A stretch of DNA of 64,000 nucleotides from Shimazuella soli (lineage in GTDB: Bacteria > Bacillota > Bacilli > Thermoactinomycetales > Thermoactinomycetaceae), in assembly GCF_022511585.1 (NCBI RefSeq), contig NZ_JAKWBN010000005.1:124001-188000 (forward strand), written 5' to 3'. The translations under genes were made by a program, and so were the position numbers. Positions 16,728 to 26,478 of this stretch are shown piece after piece. The first letter of the stretch is position 1. Each line of letters opens with the position of its first letter. The notes beneath the pieces were generated by a model that was given only the letters and a program-made list of their open reading frames with translations, had not been told where the DNA came from and did not search any database.

Positions 16728-17978
16728 TTAGATGGGATAAGCGATTTGACTCATCCAAACACCAAGTAATAATGCGATGCAACCAAGTATGACTTCTGTT
16801 CGCAGGGAATCCCGCTCAAGCAGCGCAGTGGATATCCAATGGCGGTTTTGAAGTGCTGCATATAAGAGCATTCCGATGACAAGTAATATTTTTATGATCA
16901 GAAAACGACTCCAAAATGTTTGAAATGTCCATACTTTAGACCAATCTGTTTGAACCGTAACAAGTAATAAGCCGCTTGAAATCAATAAACTAGCAGCTAT
17001 GAATGCTGTTCGAGAGAAAAAAGGTTGAAACTTTCGCAGCGTTTCCCCAAGTTTTGTTTGATAGTGGATACAGACCCATAGCAGATAAGTGAGCCCTCCG
17101 AGCCACAGTGCTCCAGACCAGATATGAAAGAGTCTGACGATCAAGGCTAAATGGATGGACTGACTAGACCAAGCATGCCCGCTAAAAGCACTAGTTGCTG
17201 TGATTAATACCCATAAGGTCAGATACCAGCCTTTGACCATGTTTGGAAGGCACAGCAAGATATAAAGAAATGCTTGTATCAGTAAGACGATTGCAAATGG
17301 AACAAGTACAAGGGATGTGAACTGTCCTTGCCATAACCATTTGTTTAACAAGTTTTGCGGCAGTTCCGATGCGTACAAAAACCAGATCGCGATTTGAAAT
17401 CCAAACCAAAGAAGAGCCGAAATCCATTTGATAAGACGGTTAGATTTCTCTGTCCAGACAGGTAACTGATGTTTTTCCGCAAAAAAAGAAACCCAGGCAA
17501 ATCCCGCACAGACCAGCAGCCAGACTTCATTTAGATAACGGAGCAGAATAAGCATCGTTGTTGAGATCGGATGTGAGGTTTCATTTCCTCCTGCTGTCGT
17601 GGCTACTTTTTCTCCAAATGCAAAAGAATAACTTCCGCTCACTGGATGGCCATCTTCGGAAATTACCGACCAGTTGACGGTATACGTACCTTTCGTAAGG
17701 CTGGGAAGGGATGCAATTACGCGAGATGGATCAGTTGGGGCAAGCTTTATCGAGATTGGCAGTGACTGTCCCCTTGGATTTTTCACTGTAAGACTTAGCA
17801 CATCGGGTGTTATTTGCTCGCTAAAATGCAGTTGAATCTCATTAGGAGCTAATTTTGTCGTTTCCCCTTGTTTGGGACTGCTATCGAGCAGATATGCATG
17901 GGCAAATACACGACCAGGCATAAGGAATCCAAGGAAACAAATAAATAAGGATAATAGAAATGCTGCTTTTTTTGGCAT
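16728..17978 (-). CDS. ycnJ: CopC-CopD fusion copper-handling protein (YcnJ-like)
   Basis: 416 residues from ATG 17978 (AGGTGG upstream); longer forms lack a ribosome binding site. Order: signal peptide ending VFA, CopC domain beginning HAYLLDSSPKQG with EDGHPVSGSYSF (His/Asp copper ligands), then eight or so membrane helices of CopD (RLFHIWSGALWLGGLTYL). Family members take up or handle periplasmic-side copper. The stop overlaps a possible ycnI ATG (TAATG), so the two are cotranscribed. Confidence 0.88.
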   Translation of the reverse strand: MPKKAAFLLSLFICFLGFLMPGRVFAHAYLLDSSPKQGETTKLAPNEIQLHFSEQITPDVLSLTVKNPRGQSLPISIKLAPTDPSRVIASLPSLTKGTYTVNWSVISEDGHPVSGSYSFAFGEKVATTAGGNETSHPISTTMLILLRYLNEVWLLVCAGFAWVSFFAEKHQLPVWTEKSNRLIKWISALLWFGFQIAIWFLYASELPQNLLNKWLWQGQFTSLVLVPFAIVLLIQAFLYILLCLPNMVKGWYLTLWVLITATSAFSGHAWSSQSIHLALIVRLFHIWSGALWLGGLTYLLWVCIHYQTKLGETLRKFQPFFSRTAFIAASLLISSGLLLVTVQTDWSKVWTFQTFWSRFLIIKILLVIGMLLYAALQNRHWISTALLERDSLRTEVILGCIALLLGVWMSQIAYPI

Positions 17979-18118
17979 GAAAAGACCACCTAAATGTAAA
18001 AACTTGTCTTCTTTATTATAGAAGATCATCTCATTTTTGATATGACTCAAAAGGACTATCCTTTTTGCGTTTTGCAAATTTAAATCGCAGTATACCATCC
18101 TGATACTGTTTGATCGCA

Positions 18119-18150
18119 ACGAAAAAAGACTAGTATCTCTACTAGCCCTT
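18119..18150 (-). terminator. Terminator between the micropeptide gene and copCD
   Basis: On the minus strand CTAGTA-gaga-TACTAG is followed by TCTTTTTTC. It ends transcription coming from the micropeptide gene at 18371. Confidence 0.75.
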
Positions 18151-18192
18151 TTCCTCTCTTATATAAAACACATGAAGTGTTTGCTTTTGCTC

Positions 18193-18241
18193 GTCCGCAC
18201 TCTCATCATTACCGAATCAACGTATTGATGAGAGCGCGGAC
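18193..18241. terminator. Long GC-rich hairpin after the micropeptide
   Basis: 16-base arms 18193-18208 and 18226-18241 pair with one mismatch around a 17-base loop. It lies about 50 bases downstream of the micropeptide stop on the minus strand, without a T-run. Similar T-poor GC-rich hairpins follow the other GC-rich genes of this window. Confidence 0.6.
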
Positions 18242-18287
18242 TTGTGCTAGGATGATCGTCCATCCTAATCCCGATTCCTCTCAGATC

Positions 18288-18371
18288 TCAGCGCCCACGG
18301 ACAGGCTTGGGGTCAGTGCAACCCGCCGCGCCGTGGTTCTTGTTGCAGTTGCTGCAGGTCTCTGAAGGCAT
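18288..18371 (-). CDS. 27-residue zinc-knuckle-like micropeptide
   Basis: A short ORF with an ideal AGGAGG 5 bases before ATG. It encodes a peptide containing CSNCNKNHGAAGC (C-x2-C-x3-H-x4-C), close to the zinc-knuckle spacing C-x2-C-x4-H-x4-C, plus a basic tail. G+C is 38/60 in 18301-18360, far above neighbours. It has its own -10 box TATAAT (18457-18452), a leader hairpin and two downstream hairpins. A metal-binding role is inference; it lies 310 bases upstream of copCD on the same strand, but a terminator separates them. Family unknown. Confidence 0.6.
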   Translation of the reverse strand: MPSETCSNCNKNHGAAGCTDPKPVRGR

Positions 18372-18457
18372 GATTTCCTCCTAAGAGGTTCGGACTATAG
18401 AGCTCAGCTCCTCTAGTGTTCGGGTAGCTTCACGGTTGTGAAGTCACCTTTATTATA
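18372..18457 (-). promoter_or_regulatory. Promoter -10 and structured leader of the micropeptide gene
   Basis: TATAAT on the minus strand at 18457-18452. The leader starts with a hairpin (arms 18423-18433 and 18438-18448, one mismatch, loop of 4), followed by a second fold around GAGCT/AGCTC near 18400-18412. It is too short for a known riboswitch class that I can recognise. Confidence 0.5.
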
Positions 18458-18844
18458 GACCAACCATCAAAATTATGCTACCCCTTTTTTGTAAATTTTC
18501 AAAAAAACTGCCGATTGTATTTTTTTATTTTATGATGATTTCATTCCTTACATAAAAGATATCGTTTTCAAAATAAGACGATGTTCTGCTTTAACGTACT
18601 AACAAGCCAGAGAATTGTTGATTTTTTGTAAAGATGCGAGTTTAAAATTTAAAAAATAAATAATAATCTTAATAAAAAATCAATAAAGTCATTTTATTAT
18701 TTTTAATAAAAATTTATGAATTTTATGATGTTTGGATGCGAGAAAGGTGCTTTTATTTGTAATTCTTCACAATTATAATGAAATAACATGGATTTATTTT
18801 TTTGTCAAGAAAAAAGTATTAATAAATGAGAAAGGATTGGTCGT
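18458..18844. other. AT-rich intergenic region
   Basis: No gene, hairpin terminator or repeat that I can support. It presumably holds the promoter of the EamA gene, but no clear -35/-10 pair stands out in the AT-rich run. Confidence 0.5.
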
Positions 18845-19681
18845 TTGACTGGGTATATTTTGTCCTTATTATTGATTTCGGCATTGGGTCATGCAGGGTG
18901 GAATGCTATCTCGAAACAAGTAACAGAAAAAGACACGTTTTTCACGATCATCATAGGCCTTGCTGTCATTCTTTACTTACCCCTAGCCATCTATCTTTTG
19001 TTGCAACAACCCATCCCATGGGAAGCGTATTTTTATATGGCAGGCAGTACTATTTGTGAACTCATCTACTTTTGGGGTTTAGCTCATGCTTACCGGCAAT
19101 TGCCGTTTAGTTATGCTTATCCGATCGTTCGAGGATTAGGGCCCTTGGTATCTACGTTTTTATCCTTTTTTCTTGGAGCAGCCCTTACCTGGATTGGTTT
19201 TGGTGGCATTCTCCTCGTTGTCGCTGGCATTTTATTGATGCAGTTTAGCGGAAAGTTTACTTTGGAAACAGGAGCAGGCTGGGCTTTTCTCGCTGGTGCG
19301 ATCAATGGAGGTGCGATCACTTTCGACAGCATGGGTGCTGCTATGATGTCTGGGATGTTATTCAAATACATTGTATTTATTGGTATTTTGTTAGGGAAAA
19401 TGATGATGGATCGTATTTCTTTTCGGGAATATAAACGAGTTTTTCTTTTATACAAGGGTAAAGCGGTTGTTGGAGCATTGCTGACTTTCGGAGCAAATGC
19501 CGTTACGCAGTTTGCCTTACAATCTACTCCAGTAGGTTATGTCTCTGCGACCAGAGAGTTGAGTATTGCTTTTGGAACGTTGATAGGCTGGTTATTTTTT
19601 AAAGAAGAGTTGAAGAAAAACCATTACATTGGCATTGGTATTTTGATCTTGGGGATTCTTCTGATCAAGTTGGGTGGATGA
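18845..19681 (+). CDS. EamA/DMT-superfamily transporter
   Basis: 278 residues, ten membrane helices in two EamA halves. Repeated features include GHAGWNAISKQV near the start and PIVRGLGPLVSTFLSFFLG and VGYVSATRELSIAFGTLIGWLFFKEEL at the ends of each half, then a final helix GIGILILGILLI. DMT proteins export metabolites or take up small solutes; the substrate cannot be predicted. TTG start after AAAGGA. Monocistronic. Confidence 0.85.
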   Translation: MTGYILSLLLISALGHAGWNAISKQVTEKDTFFTIIIGLAVILYLPLAIYLLLQQPIPWEAYFYMAGSTICELIYFWGLAHAYRQLPFSYAYPIVRGLGPLVSTFLSFFLGAALTWIGFGGILLVVAGILLMQFSGKFTLETGAGWAFLAGAINGGAITFDSMGAAMMSGMLFKYIVFIGILLGKMMMDRISFREYKRVFLLYKGKAVVGALLTFGANAVTQFALQSTPVGYVSATRELSIAFGTLIGWLFFKEELKKNHYIGIGILILGILLIKLGG

Positions 19682-19796
19682 TTTGTCCGATGTTATGCTT
19701 TAGAGTCTTTCTAATCTGTTATCGTAATGAAACATGATTGAAATTTAGTAACATTTTCAATATGTTATGATAAGGAAAAAATTTTGGAGGGGTTTT

Positions 19797-20396
19797 ATGA
19801 GACAATTATCCATAAAGGTTGACGGCATGGAGAATCTCACACATGATAATTGGAAAAAATTAGGCACTATATTACTTCCTACTGGACGCATTGTAGCTTG
19901 TGATCCATACATATATCCTTTAGGCCCCGAATATGAGCCATTTGTACAAGTTGTTCCTCAAGGCAGATACCCTGTGTATATGAATCGTATCTCTTCCGAA
20001 GATGAAAATAATGGTCGTGTTGCTCATGCCATGTTGCGTTTTGGTGATGGGAACGTAGCTCGTTGGGAGCTAGCCACTACCAAAGGGCAAGATATCAGAG
20101 AGCTAAAAGAAAACGAGATATTTGGTTATGCGGTAGACGCTGGAGTAGGTTGTTTTATGGATTTGGAAACGGCAAATCTACTGCGGTTCCGTCGCGATGA
20201 AGTAGAAGATGGCGGTGATTGGATGAAGTTAATCAGTAAGGATGATATGACTTGGGGTGAGAGAATGCTCAATCAAGTGGGATACAATGTGTTTAGTTTT
20301 CAAACTGGCAATGGTCACGGTATTTATCCCACTTACTGGGGTTATGACGAAGACGGCGACCCTGTCTGTTTAGTTACTGAGTTTATCAAATCATAG
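19797..20396 (+). CDS. DUF4241-family protein
   Basis: 199 residues, cytoplasmic. Family pattern visible: GRIVACDPYIYPLG, FVQVVPQGRYPVYMNRI, RVAHAMLRFGDGNVARWELA, IFGYAVDAGVGCFMD and a C-terminal YPTYWGYDEDGDPVCLVTEF. I start at ATG 19797, which follows GGAGGGG; the earlier in-frame start has no ribosome binding site. DUF4241 has no established biochemistry; some members occur with toxin immunity genes, but no toxin gene is nearby. Confidence 0.8.
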   Translation: MRQLSIKVDGMENLTHDNWKKLGTILLPTGRIVACDPYIYPLGPEYEPFVQVVPQGRYPVYMNRISSEDENNGRVAHAMLRFGDGNVARWELATTKGQDIRELKENEIFGYAVDAGVGCFMDLETANLLRFRRDEVEDGGDWMKLISKDDMTWGERMLNQVGYNVFSFQTGNGHGIYPTYWGYDEDGDPVCLVTEFIKS

Positions 20397-20436
20397 AAAA
20401 AAGAGTGGTTCTATCCTAAGAACCACTCTTTTTTGT
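20396..20436. terminator. Bidirectional terminator overlapping the kinase stop
   Basis: AAAAAAGAGTGGTTCT pairs with its exact complement around 6 bases. The last codons and stop of the kinase gene lie inside the stem. Confidence 0.9.
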
Positions 20437-21771
20437 TTCGTCTGAGTCAGATTTTGTGATATAGGCATCTTTTACATTCTTGATATCTGTTTGTTTTAGT
20501 TCATCCAACTGGACTTGTGCTTCGTTTTTATCGGAATAAGTACCTAAATAAACACTGTAATATTTATTTCCGTTTACGATTTTAGGAGAAATCATTGCGT
20601 TGAATTGATGATTATCTAATTTTTTTACCAACTTTTCTGCATTGGTACGATGCTGAAATAGTCCAACTATTACAATATAAGATGATTGCGATGGAGGTGG
20701 TGATTGCTCCGTTTTTGGCGGGTTGGTTTCATCTGCATTAGGTTCTTCTGGTTGCCAGAAAAAGTAACCTAAACCGATGATAATTAAAATACATAAACCG
20801 ATAATGGTATATTTCCGCCGGTTATTTTTTGGAGGGTATTCCGGTTTTTCTTCCTTCCATCCTGCTTGATTGTCATCAGTCCAAGCGACTTCTTGGTCTC
20901 TAGTAGGTTGGTAATGTACTTCGGCACGGAGTGGAGTTTCAGGTTCTGGGTTATGAGAAAATGCTTGAAGTAATGCTGTTTTAAATTCTTCGGCTGACTG
21001 ATAGCGTTCTTCCGGTTTTTTGGCTAGCACACGGCTTAATACTTTGGTGAAACTTTCCGGCAGGTCTTCTTGTACCAATCTAGGATCAGGTACTTCGTCA
21101 TGAAGATGCATCATCGCAACTAAAATATGTTCTTTGGCATCAAATGGAACAGAGCCAGTTAACATTTCAAATAGTACTACGCCTAGAGAATAGAGATCAG
21201 AAGGGTAGGAGATGCTGTGTCCGCTAGCTTGTTCTGGTGAAAAATAATGAACAGACCCCATTACTGTTCCCGTTTTGGTTAAATGGGTAGCTGCGTCTAC
21301 TAAACGGGCAATTCCAAAGTCAGTTAACTTGTATCTTCCATCTGGAGTACATAATATATTTTGCGGTTTGATGTCGCGATGGATGATGCCTTGCTTGTGT
21401 GCATGTGCTAAGCCATCACAGATCTGAACACTAATTTCCGCTGCTTCTTCTGCGGATAGAAACCCTTTTTCTATAATATATTCTTTCAGTGTGATGCCCT
21501 CTACAAACTCCATCACCATGTAGTACATGCCATCTTCTTCTCCAGCATCGTACACATTTACAATGTTAGGGTGGGATAACCTCCCAGTTGCTTGGGCTTC
21601 TAGAATAAATCTTTTCACAAATTCATCGTCTTGACCCAATTGCGGGTCCATCACTTTTACTGCCACGATGCGATCTAAAACATTGTCTCTTCCTTGATAG
21701 ACAGCTGCCATTCCGCCACCAGCGATATGTTCTAGTATTTCGTACCTGCCAGCGATAATCTTACCTAACAT
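20416..21771 (-). CDS. Membrane Ser/Thr protein kinase with extracellular SPOR domain
   Basis: 451 residues from ATG 21771 (GGTGG five bases upstream). Kinase domain 1-270: GGGMAAVY loop, Lys39 (VAVKV), HRDIKPQN catalytic loop, DFGIAR, and APE-like SPEQASG. Then a polar linker, one membrane helix (YTIIGLCILIIIGLGYFF), a Pro/Asn-rich linker and a C-terminal SPOR-like domain (YIVIVGLFQHRTNAEKLVKKL). Hanks-type kinases of Firmicutes usually carry PASTA repeats here; a SPOR domain would bind glycan strands lacking stem peptides at division sites. Convergent with the DUF4241 gene. Confidence 0.88.
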   Translation of the reverse strand: MLGKIIAGRYEILEHIAGGGMAAVYQGRDNVLDRIVAVKVMDPQLGQDDEFVKRFILEAQATGRLSHPNIVNVYDAGEEDGMYYMVMEFVEGITLKEYIIEKGFLSAEEAAEISVQICDGLAHAHKQGIIHRDIKPQNILCTPDGRYKLTDFGIARLVDAATHLTKTGTVMGSVHYFSPEQASGHSISYPSDLYSLGVVLFEMLTGSVPFDAKEHILVAMMHLHDEVPDPRLVQEDLPESFTKVLSRVLAKKPEERYQSAEEFKTALLQAFSHNPEPETPLRAEVHYQPTRDQEVAWTDDNQAGWKEEKPEYPPKNNRRKYTIIGLCILIIIGLGYFFWQPEEPNADETNPPKTEQSPPPSQSSYIVIVGLFQHRTNAEKLVKKLDNHQFNAMISPKIVNGNKYYSVYLGTYSDKNEAQVQLDELKQTDIKNVKDAYITKSDSDETKKSGS

Positions 21772-21979
21772 GGTATCCACCTTTGTCTATTATCATAAGG
21801 ATTTAGTCCATTGCTTATTATATCAGGTATGCTGAGATTTGTGTTTGAATACGTGTCATAAGCGTGAATCTTTTGAGATCATGGGAAAACATTGTCTCTC
21901 TCTATAGTTATGAAGTCTGCTATCAGAATAAAACTGCAAAGAGAATGTTAATTATTTTTAAAGGTTAAGTGACATTTAA

Positions 21980-24900
21980 GTGAAGGCGGCAGATGTAGAG
22001 CAGCTGTTTATATATCGAGGAATAAATCGAGGGACTTCTGAAGCAAAATCTGATAAACTAATTTCTACTATGAGAAAAAAGGATGTGGGGGATTTGTCGA
22101 GAGGTTATGAAGCTTTACAGAAATTATTCTCTGTCGCTGAAATCCCTTCCGAATGGTATCAAGCTTATTTCACACAATCATTCATAACAAAGGTGAACGT
22201 TCAACTTCAAAAGAAATCTTGGATGATACATATCCATTTACCAGAGCTGGTACCTGCAGAGATATGGGAAGGAGTTCAAGAGAAGATTCAACGTTACTTG
22301 GCTCCAAGTATCGATGCTACGGTACAGTTCATATATGATCCACTGGAAACAAAAGTTGTCATGGAAAAATATTGGCATTGGATAAAAAAGCAAATAGCGG
22401 AAAAGTCTGCTGTCGCATCTAGTGGATGGCTTGGAAAAGCAAAGTGGAAGATTGTTTCTGGCAGTCTAGAAATCACTTTCCCCAATGTGCTGATGGAGAA
22501 AATGGCTAGACAAAAAGAATTGGACTTTCTGGTACAGGGATATTATCGAAGTTTAACCGGTCAAGAGATACGAGTTACTCTGAAAACAGATGAACATATG
22601 ATGGATTCAGCAGAACGAGAAGAAAAAAAGCAACAAGAAGAACAAGTACTTCGCCGCCAGTTGTATCAGACTCAAATGCAAGAAGCAAAAGCAAAAGAAA
22701 AAATAGAAGAGAACGAGTCTGTTGACTGCAAAATTCAACTTGGCAATCAAATTCAAGATTCACCTGTTCCCATTGATAGTATTCAAGATGAAGAAAAACG
22801 CATTACTGTAGCTGGGGAAGTATTTGGATTAGACTGGAAAGATTTAAAAAGCGGAAGGACATTGTTCACTTGCTATCTAACAGATTATTCCAATTCCATT
22901 TCCATGAAAATGTTTGTTAACAAAGAAGATATGCCTATACTACGGCAAATTAAAAATGGAGTTTGGCTGAAAGTTCGTGGTCCTGTTCAATATGATACTT
23001 TTTCACGTGATTTGGTTTTAACAGCTAGAGACATAGTAGAAGTACCTAGAGTGGAAGAGTATCGAATGGATGAATCAGATGAGAAGCGAGTCGAACTTCA
23101 CTTTCATACCGCAATGTCAGCGATGGATGGGATATATGGCTTTGAAAAAGAAGGTTTCTCTCAGTTTTCCAAAGTATGCAAAAGGTTAAAAGAGTGGGGA
23201 CATACAGCTTTAGCAATAACCGATCACGGCGTGATTCAAGCATTCCCAGAGGCATATGGTGTTGGGAAAAGCCATGGCATAAAGATGCTTTTGGGGATGG
23301 AAGCCAACGTTGTCGATGATGGTGTCTCGATCGTGATGAATCCAGCAGAGCGAAAACTCGAAGATGATATTTATGTTGTATTTGACGTGGAGACAACAGG
23401 TCTTTCTGTCAATCACGATGTGATGATTGAGTTAGCTGCGGTTAAGATGCAAAGAGGCAAAATCATCGATCGATATGAAACATTTATCAACCCGCACCGG
23501 CCTTTATCTGCTTTTACGACAGAGCTGACAGGAATTACCGATGATATGGTGCAGGATGCTCCAGAAATACACGAAATTTTACCTGATTTTATTCAGTTTA
23601 TCGAAGGCAGTGTCCTTGTTGCGCACAATGCTCGATTTGATATGGGTTTTATTCAAGCAGCTTTTCAGAAGAATGGGCATCCTATCGCTGCGAATCCAGT
23701 AATGGATACATTGGAATTGGCTCGTTTTCTCATTCCTGACTTGAAAAATCATCGATTAAATACATTAGCAAAAAAATTCGATGTAACCTTAGAACAGCAT
23801 CACCGTGCGATTTATGATACAGAAGCTACTGGTCATGTTCATTGGAAACTACTTGAATTACTATTAAAACGCGATATCACTCAGTTAAATGAATTAAATG
23901 AAGTCAGTAAAAACAGGGACCTCAGCAGACTTCGACCTTTTCATGCTATTATTTTTGCCAAAAATAAAACAGGACTTAAAAATTTGTATGAACTTGTTTC
24001 TTTATCGCATATCGAACATTTTTACCGTGTACCAAGGATTCCAAAAAGTTTACTAGATAAGTATCGAGAAGGATTGATCATCGGTTCAGGATGTGAAAAA
24101 GGAGAATTATATGAGACAGTCCTCAATAAAACACCTGAAGAGGCGCTAGAAGTAGCTAAGTTTTATGATTACTTAGAAATTCAACCGCTGGAGATCAACC
24201 AACACTTAGTGGAAAAAGGGCTTGTGGATAGTATAGACAGGCTTAAAGAAGCAAATAAGGTAATTGTGGAAATTGGAGAAAAGCTCGGTAAACCCGTTGT
24301 AGCAACAGGTAATGCACATTACTTAGATGAAAAAGATGCGATCTACCGAGAGATTGTCTCCAACAACCAAATGGGTGGAGCACGTTTTACAGGTGCATTG
24401 CCACGAGCTCATCTGCGGACAACAGATGAGATGTTAGAGGAATTTGCTTACCTCGGTTCGGAAAAGGCAAGGGAAGTGGTGATTACCAATACCCAGTTGA
24501 TTGCCGATCAAATAGAAGATATCAATCCGTTCCCAGAAGGTACCTACACTCCAGAAATCGAGGGTGTAGAAGACGAGCTGCGAAATATTTGTTATGAAAC
24601 TGCTCACGCATGGTATGGAAATCCACTGCCAGATATTGTAGCAGAACGCTTAGAGACCGAATTGAACGGGATTATCAGCAATGGATATGCCGTTATTTAT
24701 ATGATCTCTAGTAAATTGGTTGTAAAATCGATTGAAGACGGATATCTGGTTGGATCAAGGGGTTCTGTTGGTTCTTCTTTTGTCGCTACCATGTCACGAG
24801 TTTCTGAGGTGAACCCTCTTCCGCCGCACTATCGCTGCCAGGACTGTTTTGTCACTGAGTTTGTCACAGACGGTTCGGTTGAGACGGGATTTGACTTACC

Positions 24901-26422
24901 AGATCGGGCTTGTCCAAAGTGCGGACAACAGATGAAAAAAGATGGTCATGATATCCCATTTGCTACCTTCCTTGGTTTTGAAGGAGACAAAACACCCGAT
25001 ATTGACTTGAACTTTGCCAGCGATTATCAAGCGAGATGTCATACTTATACAGAGGAACTACTAGGCAAAGAATGTATTTTCCGTGCAGGTTCTGTAGGTA
25101 CCGTCAAAGAAAAGACAGCTTTTGGCTATGTGAAAAAGTATGCAGAGGAAAATAATCGTACGTTCCGCCAAGCAGAAATAGCGCGAATTGCCAATGGTTG
25201 TATAGGAGTAAAACGTACAACCGGACAGCACCCTGGTGGATTGATGGTTGTACCAAAAACGATGGATGTAGAAGATTTCACTCCGATTCAGCGGCCTGCA
25301 AATAACATGAAGTCCACCGTGACTACAACACACTTTGATTACAATGCTATCGGCGGTAAAATTTTGAAGCTCGATTTGCTGGGGCATACAGCACCAGCGA
25401 TGCTCAAAATGCTAAAAGATATGACTGGTGTTGACCCTGTTACACTGCCTACCAATGATCCAAAAGTAATCGAATTGTTTAAAAGTACAGAGTCATTAGG
25501 GATAAAGCCGGAAGATATCAGTGGTGTGACACTTGGAACCCTTGGAATACCTGAGTTTGGAACTGCATTTGCCCAAGGTATTTTGGAAATTGCCCGTCCA
25601 AGGACGATTGGGGAGTTTACCCGTGTATCCGGCTTATCCCATGGGACAGATGTATGGGCTGGAAATGCAAGGGAGTTAATCCAAAATGGGGTTTGTACCC
25701 TGTCTGAGGCGATTTGTAACCGGGATGATATCATGCTGTACTTGATTCGCAAAGGGCTGCCAAATAAAACATCCTTTAAAATCATGGAAGCAGTGCGAAA
25801 AGGAAAAGGTCTCACCGAAGAGCAAACTGCCTTAATGCGGGAACATGATGTGCCAGAGTGGTATATCGAGTCCTGTAAAAAGATCAAGTACATGTTCCCA
25901 AGAGCACACGCAGCAGCTTATGTTATCTCTGCGATTTGGATTGCTTACTATAAGGTGTATCATCCTGAAGCATTTTATGCTGCTTATTTTAGTAAAGCTG
26001 TCAATAACTTCGATATCGAATTGATGGTAAAAGGCTATCAAGCGATCACCAATGCGATGAAAGAAATCAAAGAAAAAGGCTACGGAGCATCTCAAAAAGA
26101 GAAAAACTTGTTGACCGTTTTGGAACTGGCACAAGAGATGTATGCGAGAGGAATTAAATTTCTTCCGATTGATATTCATCAATCCCATGCCAGCAAATTT
26201 TTGATTCGCGACGGCGGCTTACTTCCTCCTTTTGCTTCGATTGCAGGAGTGGGAGAAAGTGCAGCAGAGGGAATTGCCGAAGCACAAGAAGCTGGTGAAT
26301 TTTTATCGATTGAAGATTTACAACGCCGCGGCCGTATTTCCAGTACAGTCGTAGAGAGCTTGCAGCGCATGGGCTGTTTGAAAGGTTTACCAGAAAGCAA
26401 CCAGCTCAGTTTGTTTGCATAG
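21980..26422 (+). CDS. polC: DNA polymerase III alpha subunit, Gram-positive type
   Basis: 1480 residues, near the usual PolC length (about 1430-1440) with a longer N-terminus. Order: N-terminal domain, OB-fold (ITVAGEVFGLDWKDLKSG), split PHP domain (VELHFHTAMSAMDG), inserted DEDDh 3'-5' exonuclease (VVFDVETTGLSVNHDVMIELAAV ... HNARFDMGF ... HRAIYDTEAT), zinc site CQDC...CPKCG, and palm PDIDLNFASDYQ. It is the replicative leading-strand polymerase. The start is uncertain: GTG 21980 has a poor ribosome binding site, and ATG 22070 aligns better with family N-termini. It stands alone, followed by a small membrane-protein gene. Confidence 0.97.
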   Translation: MKAADVEQLFIYRGINRGTSEAKSDKLISTMRKKDVGDLSRGYEALQKLFSVAEIPSEWYQAYFTQSFITKVNVQLQKKSWMIHIHLPELVPAEIWEGVQEKIQRYLAPSIDATVQFIYDPLETKVVMEKYWHWIKKQIAEKSAVASSGWLGKAKWKIVSGSLEITFPNVLMEKMARQKELDFLVQGYYRSLTGQEIRVTLKTDEHMMDSAEREEKKQQEEQVLRRQLYQTQMQEAKAKEKIEENESVDCKIQLGNQIQDSPVPIDSIQDEEKRITVAGEVFGLDWKDLKSGRTLFTCYLTDYSNSISMKMFVNKEDMPILRQIKNGVWLKVRGPVQYDTFSRDLVLTARDIVEVPRVEEYRMDESDEKRVELHFHTAMSAMDGIYGFEKEGFSQFSKVCKRLKEWGHTALAITDHGVIQAFPEAYGVGKSHGIKMLLGMEANVVDDGVSIVMNPAERKLEDDIYVVFDVETTGLSVNHDVMIELAAVKMQRGKIIDRYETFINPHRPLSAFTTELTGITDDMVQDAPEIHEILPDFIQFIEGSVLVAHNARFDMGFIQAAFQKNGHPIAANPVMDTLELARFLIPDLKNHRLNTLAKKFDVTLEQHHRAIYDTEATGHVHWKLLELLLKRDITQLNELNEVSKNRDLSRLRPFHAIIFAKNKTGLKNLYELVSLSHIEHFYRVPRIPKSLLDKYREGLIIGSGCEKGELYETVLNKTPEEALEVAKFYDYLEIQPLEINQHLVEKGLVDSIDRLKEANKVIVEIGEKLGKPVVATGNAHYLDEKDAIYREIVSNNQMGGARFTGALPRAHLRTTDEMLEEFAYLGSEKAREVVITNTQLIADQIEDINPFPEGTYTPEIEGVEDELRNICYETAHAWYGNPLPDIVAERLETELNGIISNGYAVIYMISSKLVVKSIEDGYLVGSRGSVGSSFVATMSRVSEVNPLPPHYRCQDCFVTEFVTDGSVETGFDLPDRACPKCGQQMKKDGHDIPFATFLGFEGDKTPDIDLNFASDYQARCHTYTEELLGKECIFRAGSVGTVKEKTAFGYVKKYAEENNRTFRQAEIARIANGCIGVKRTTGQHPGGLMVVPKTMDVEDFTPIQRPANNMKSTVTTTHFDYNAIGGKILKLDLLGHTAPAMLKMLKDMTGVDPVTLPTNDPKVIELFKSTESLGIKPEDISGVTLGTLGIPEFGTAFAQGILEIARPRTIGEFTRVSGLSHGTDVWAGNARELIQNGVCTLSEAICNRDDIMLYLIRKGLPNKTSFKIMEAVRKGKGLTEEQTALMREHDVPEWYIESCKKIKYMFPRAHAAAYVISAIWIAYYKVYHPEAFYAAYFSKAVNNFDIELMVKGYQAITNAMKEIKEKGYGASQKEKNLLTVLELAQEMYARGIKFLPIDIHQSHASKFLIRDGGLLPPFASIAGVGESAAEGIAEAQEAGEFLSIEDLQRRGRISSTVVESLQRMGCLKGLPESNQLSLFA

Positions 26423-26478
26423 AGTTGCAAATTTAGCACAAACTCTTAAGGAGAAAGAAATGGAGGTCGTGACGTAAC

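Noticed and set aside
18372-18460. T-box or known riboswitch before the micropeptide gene
   Set aside because: No T-box core (AGGGTGGNACCGCG) and too short for the classes I can recognise; described only as a structured leader.
22153-26439. Many open frames inside polC on both strands
   Set aside because: They overlap a strongly supported essential gene, have no ribosome binding sites and show no family motifs; shadows.
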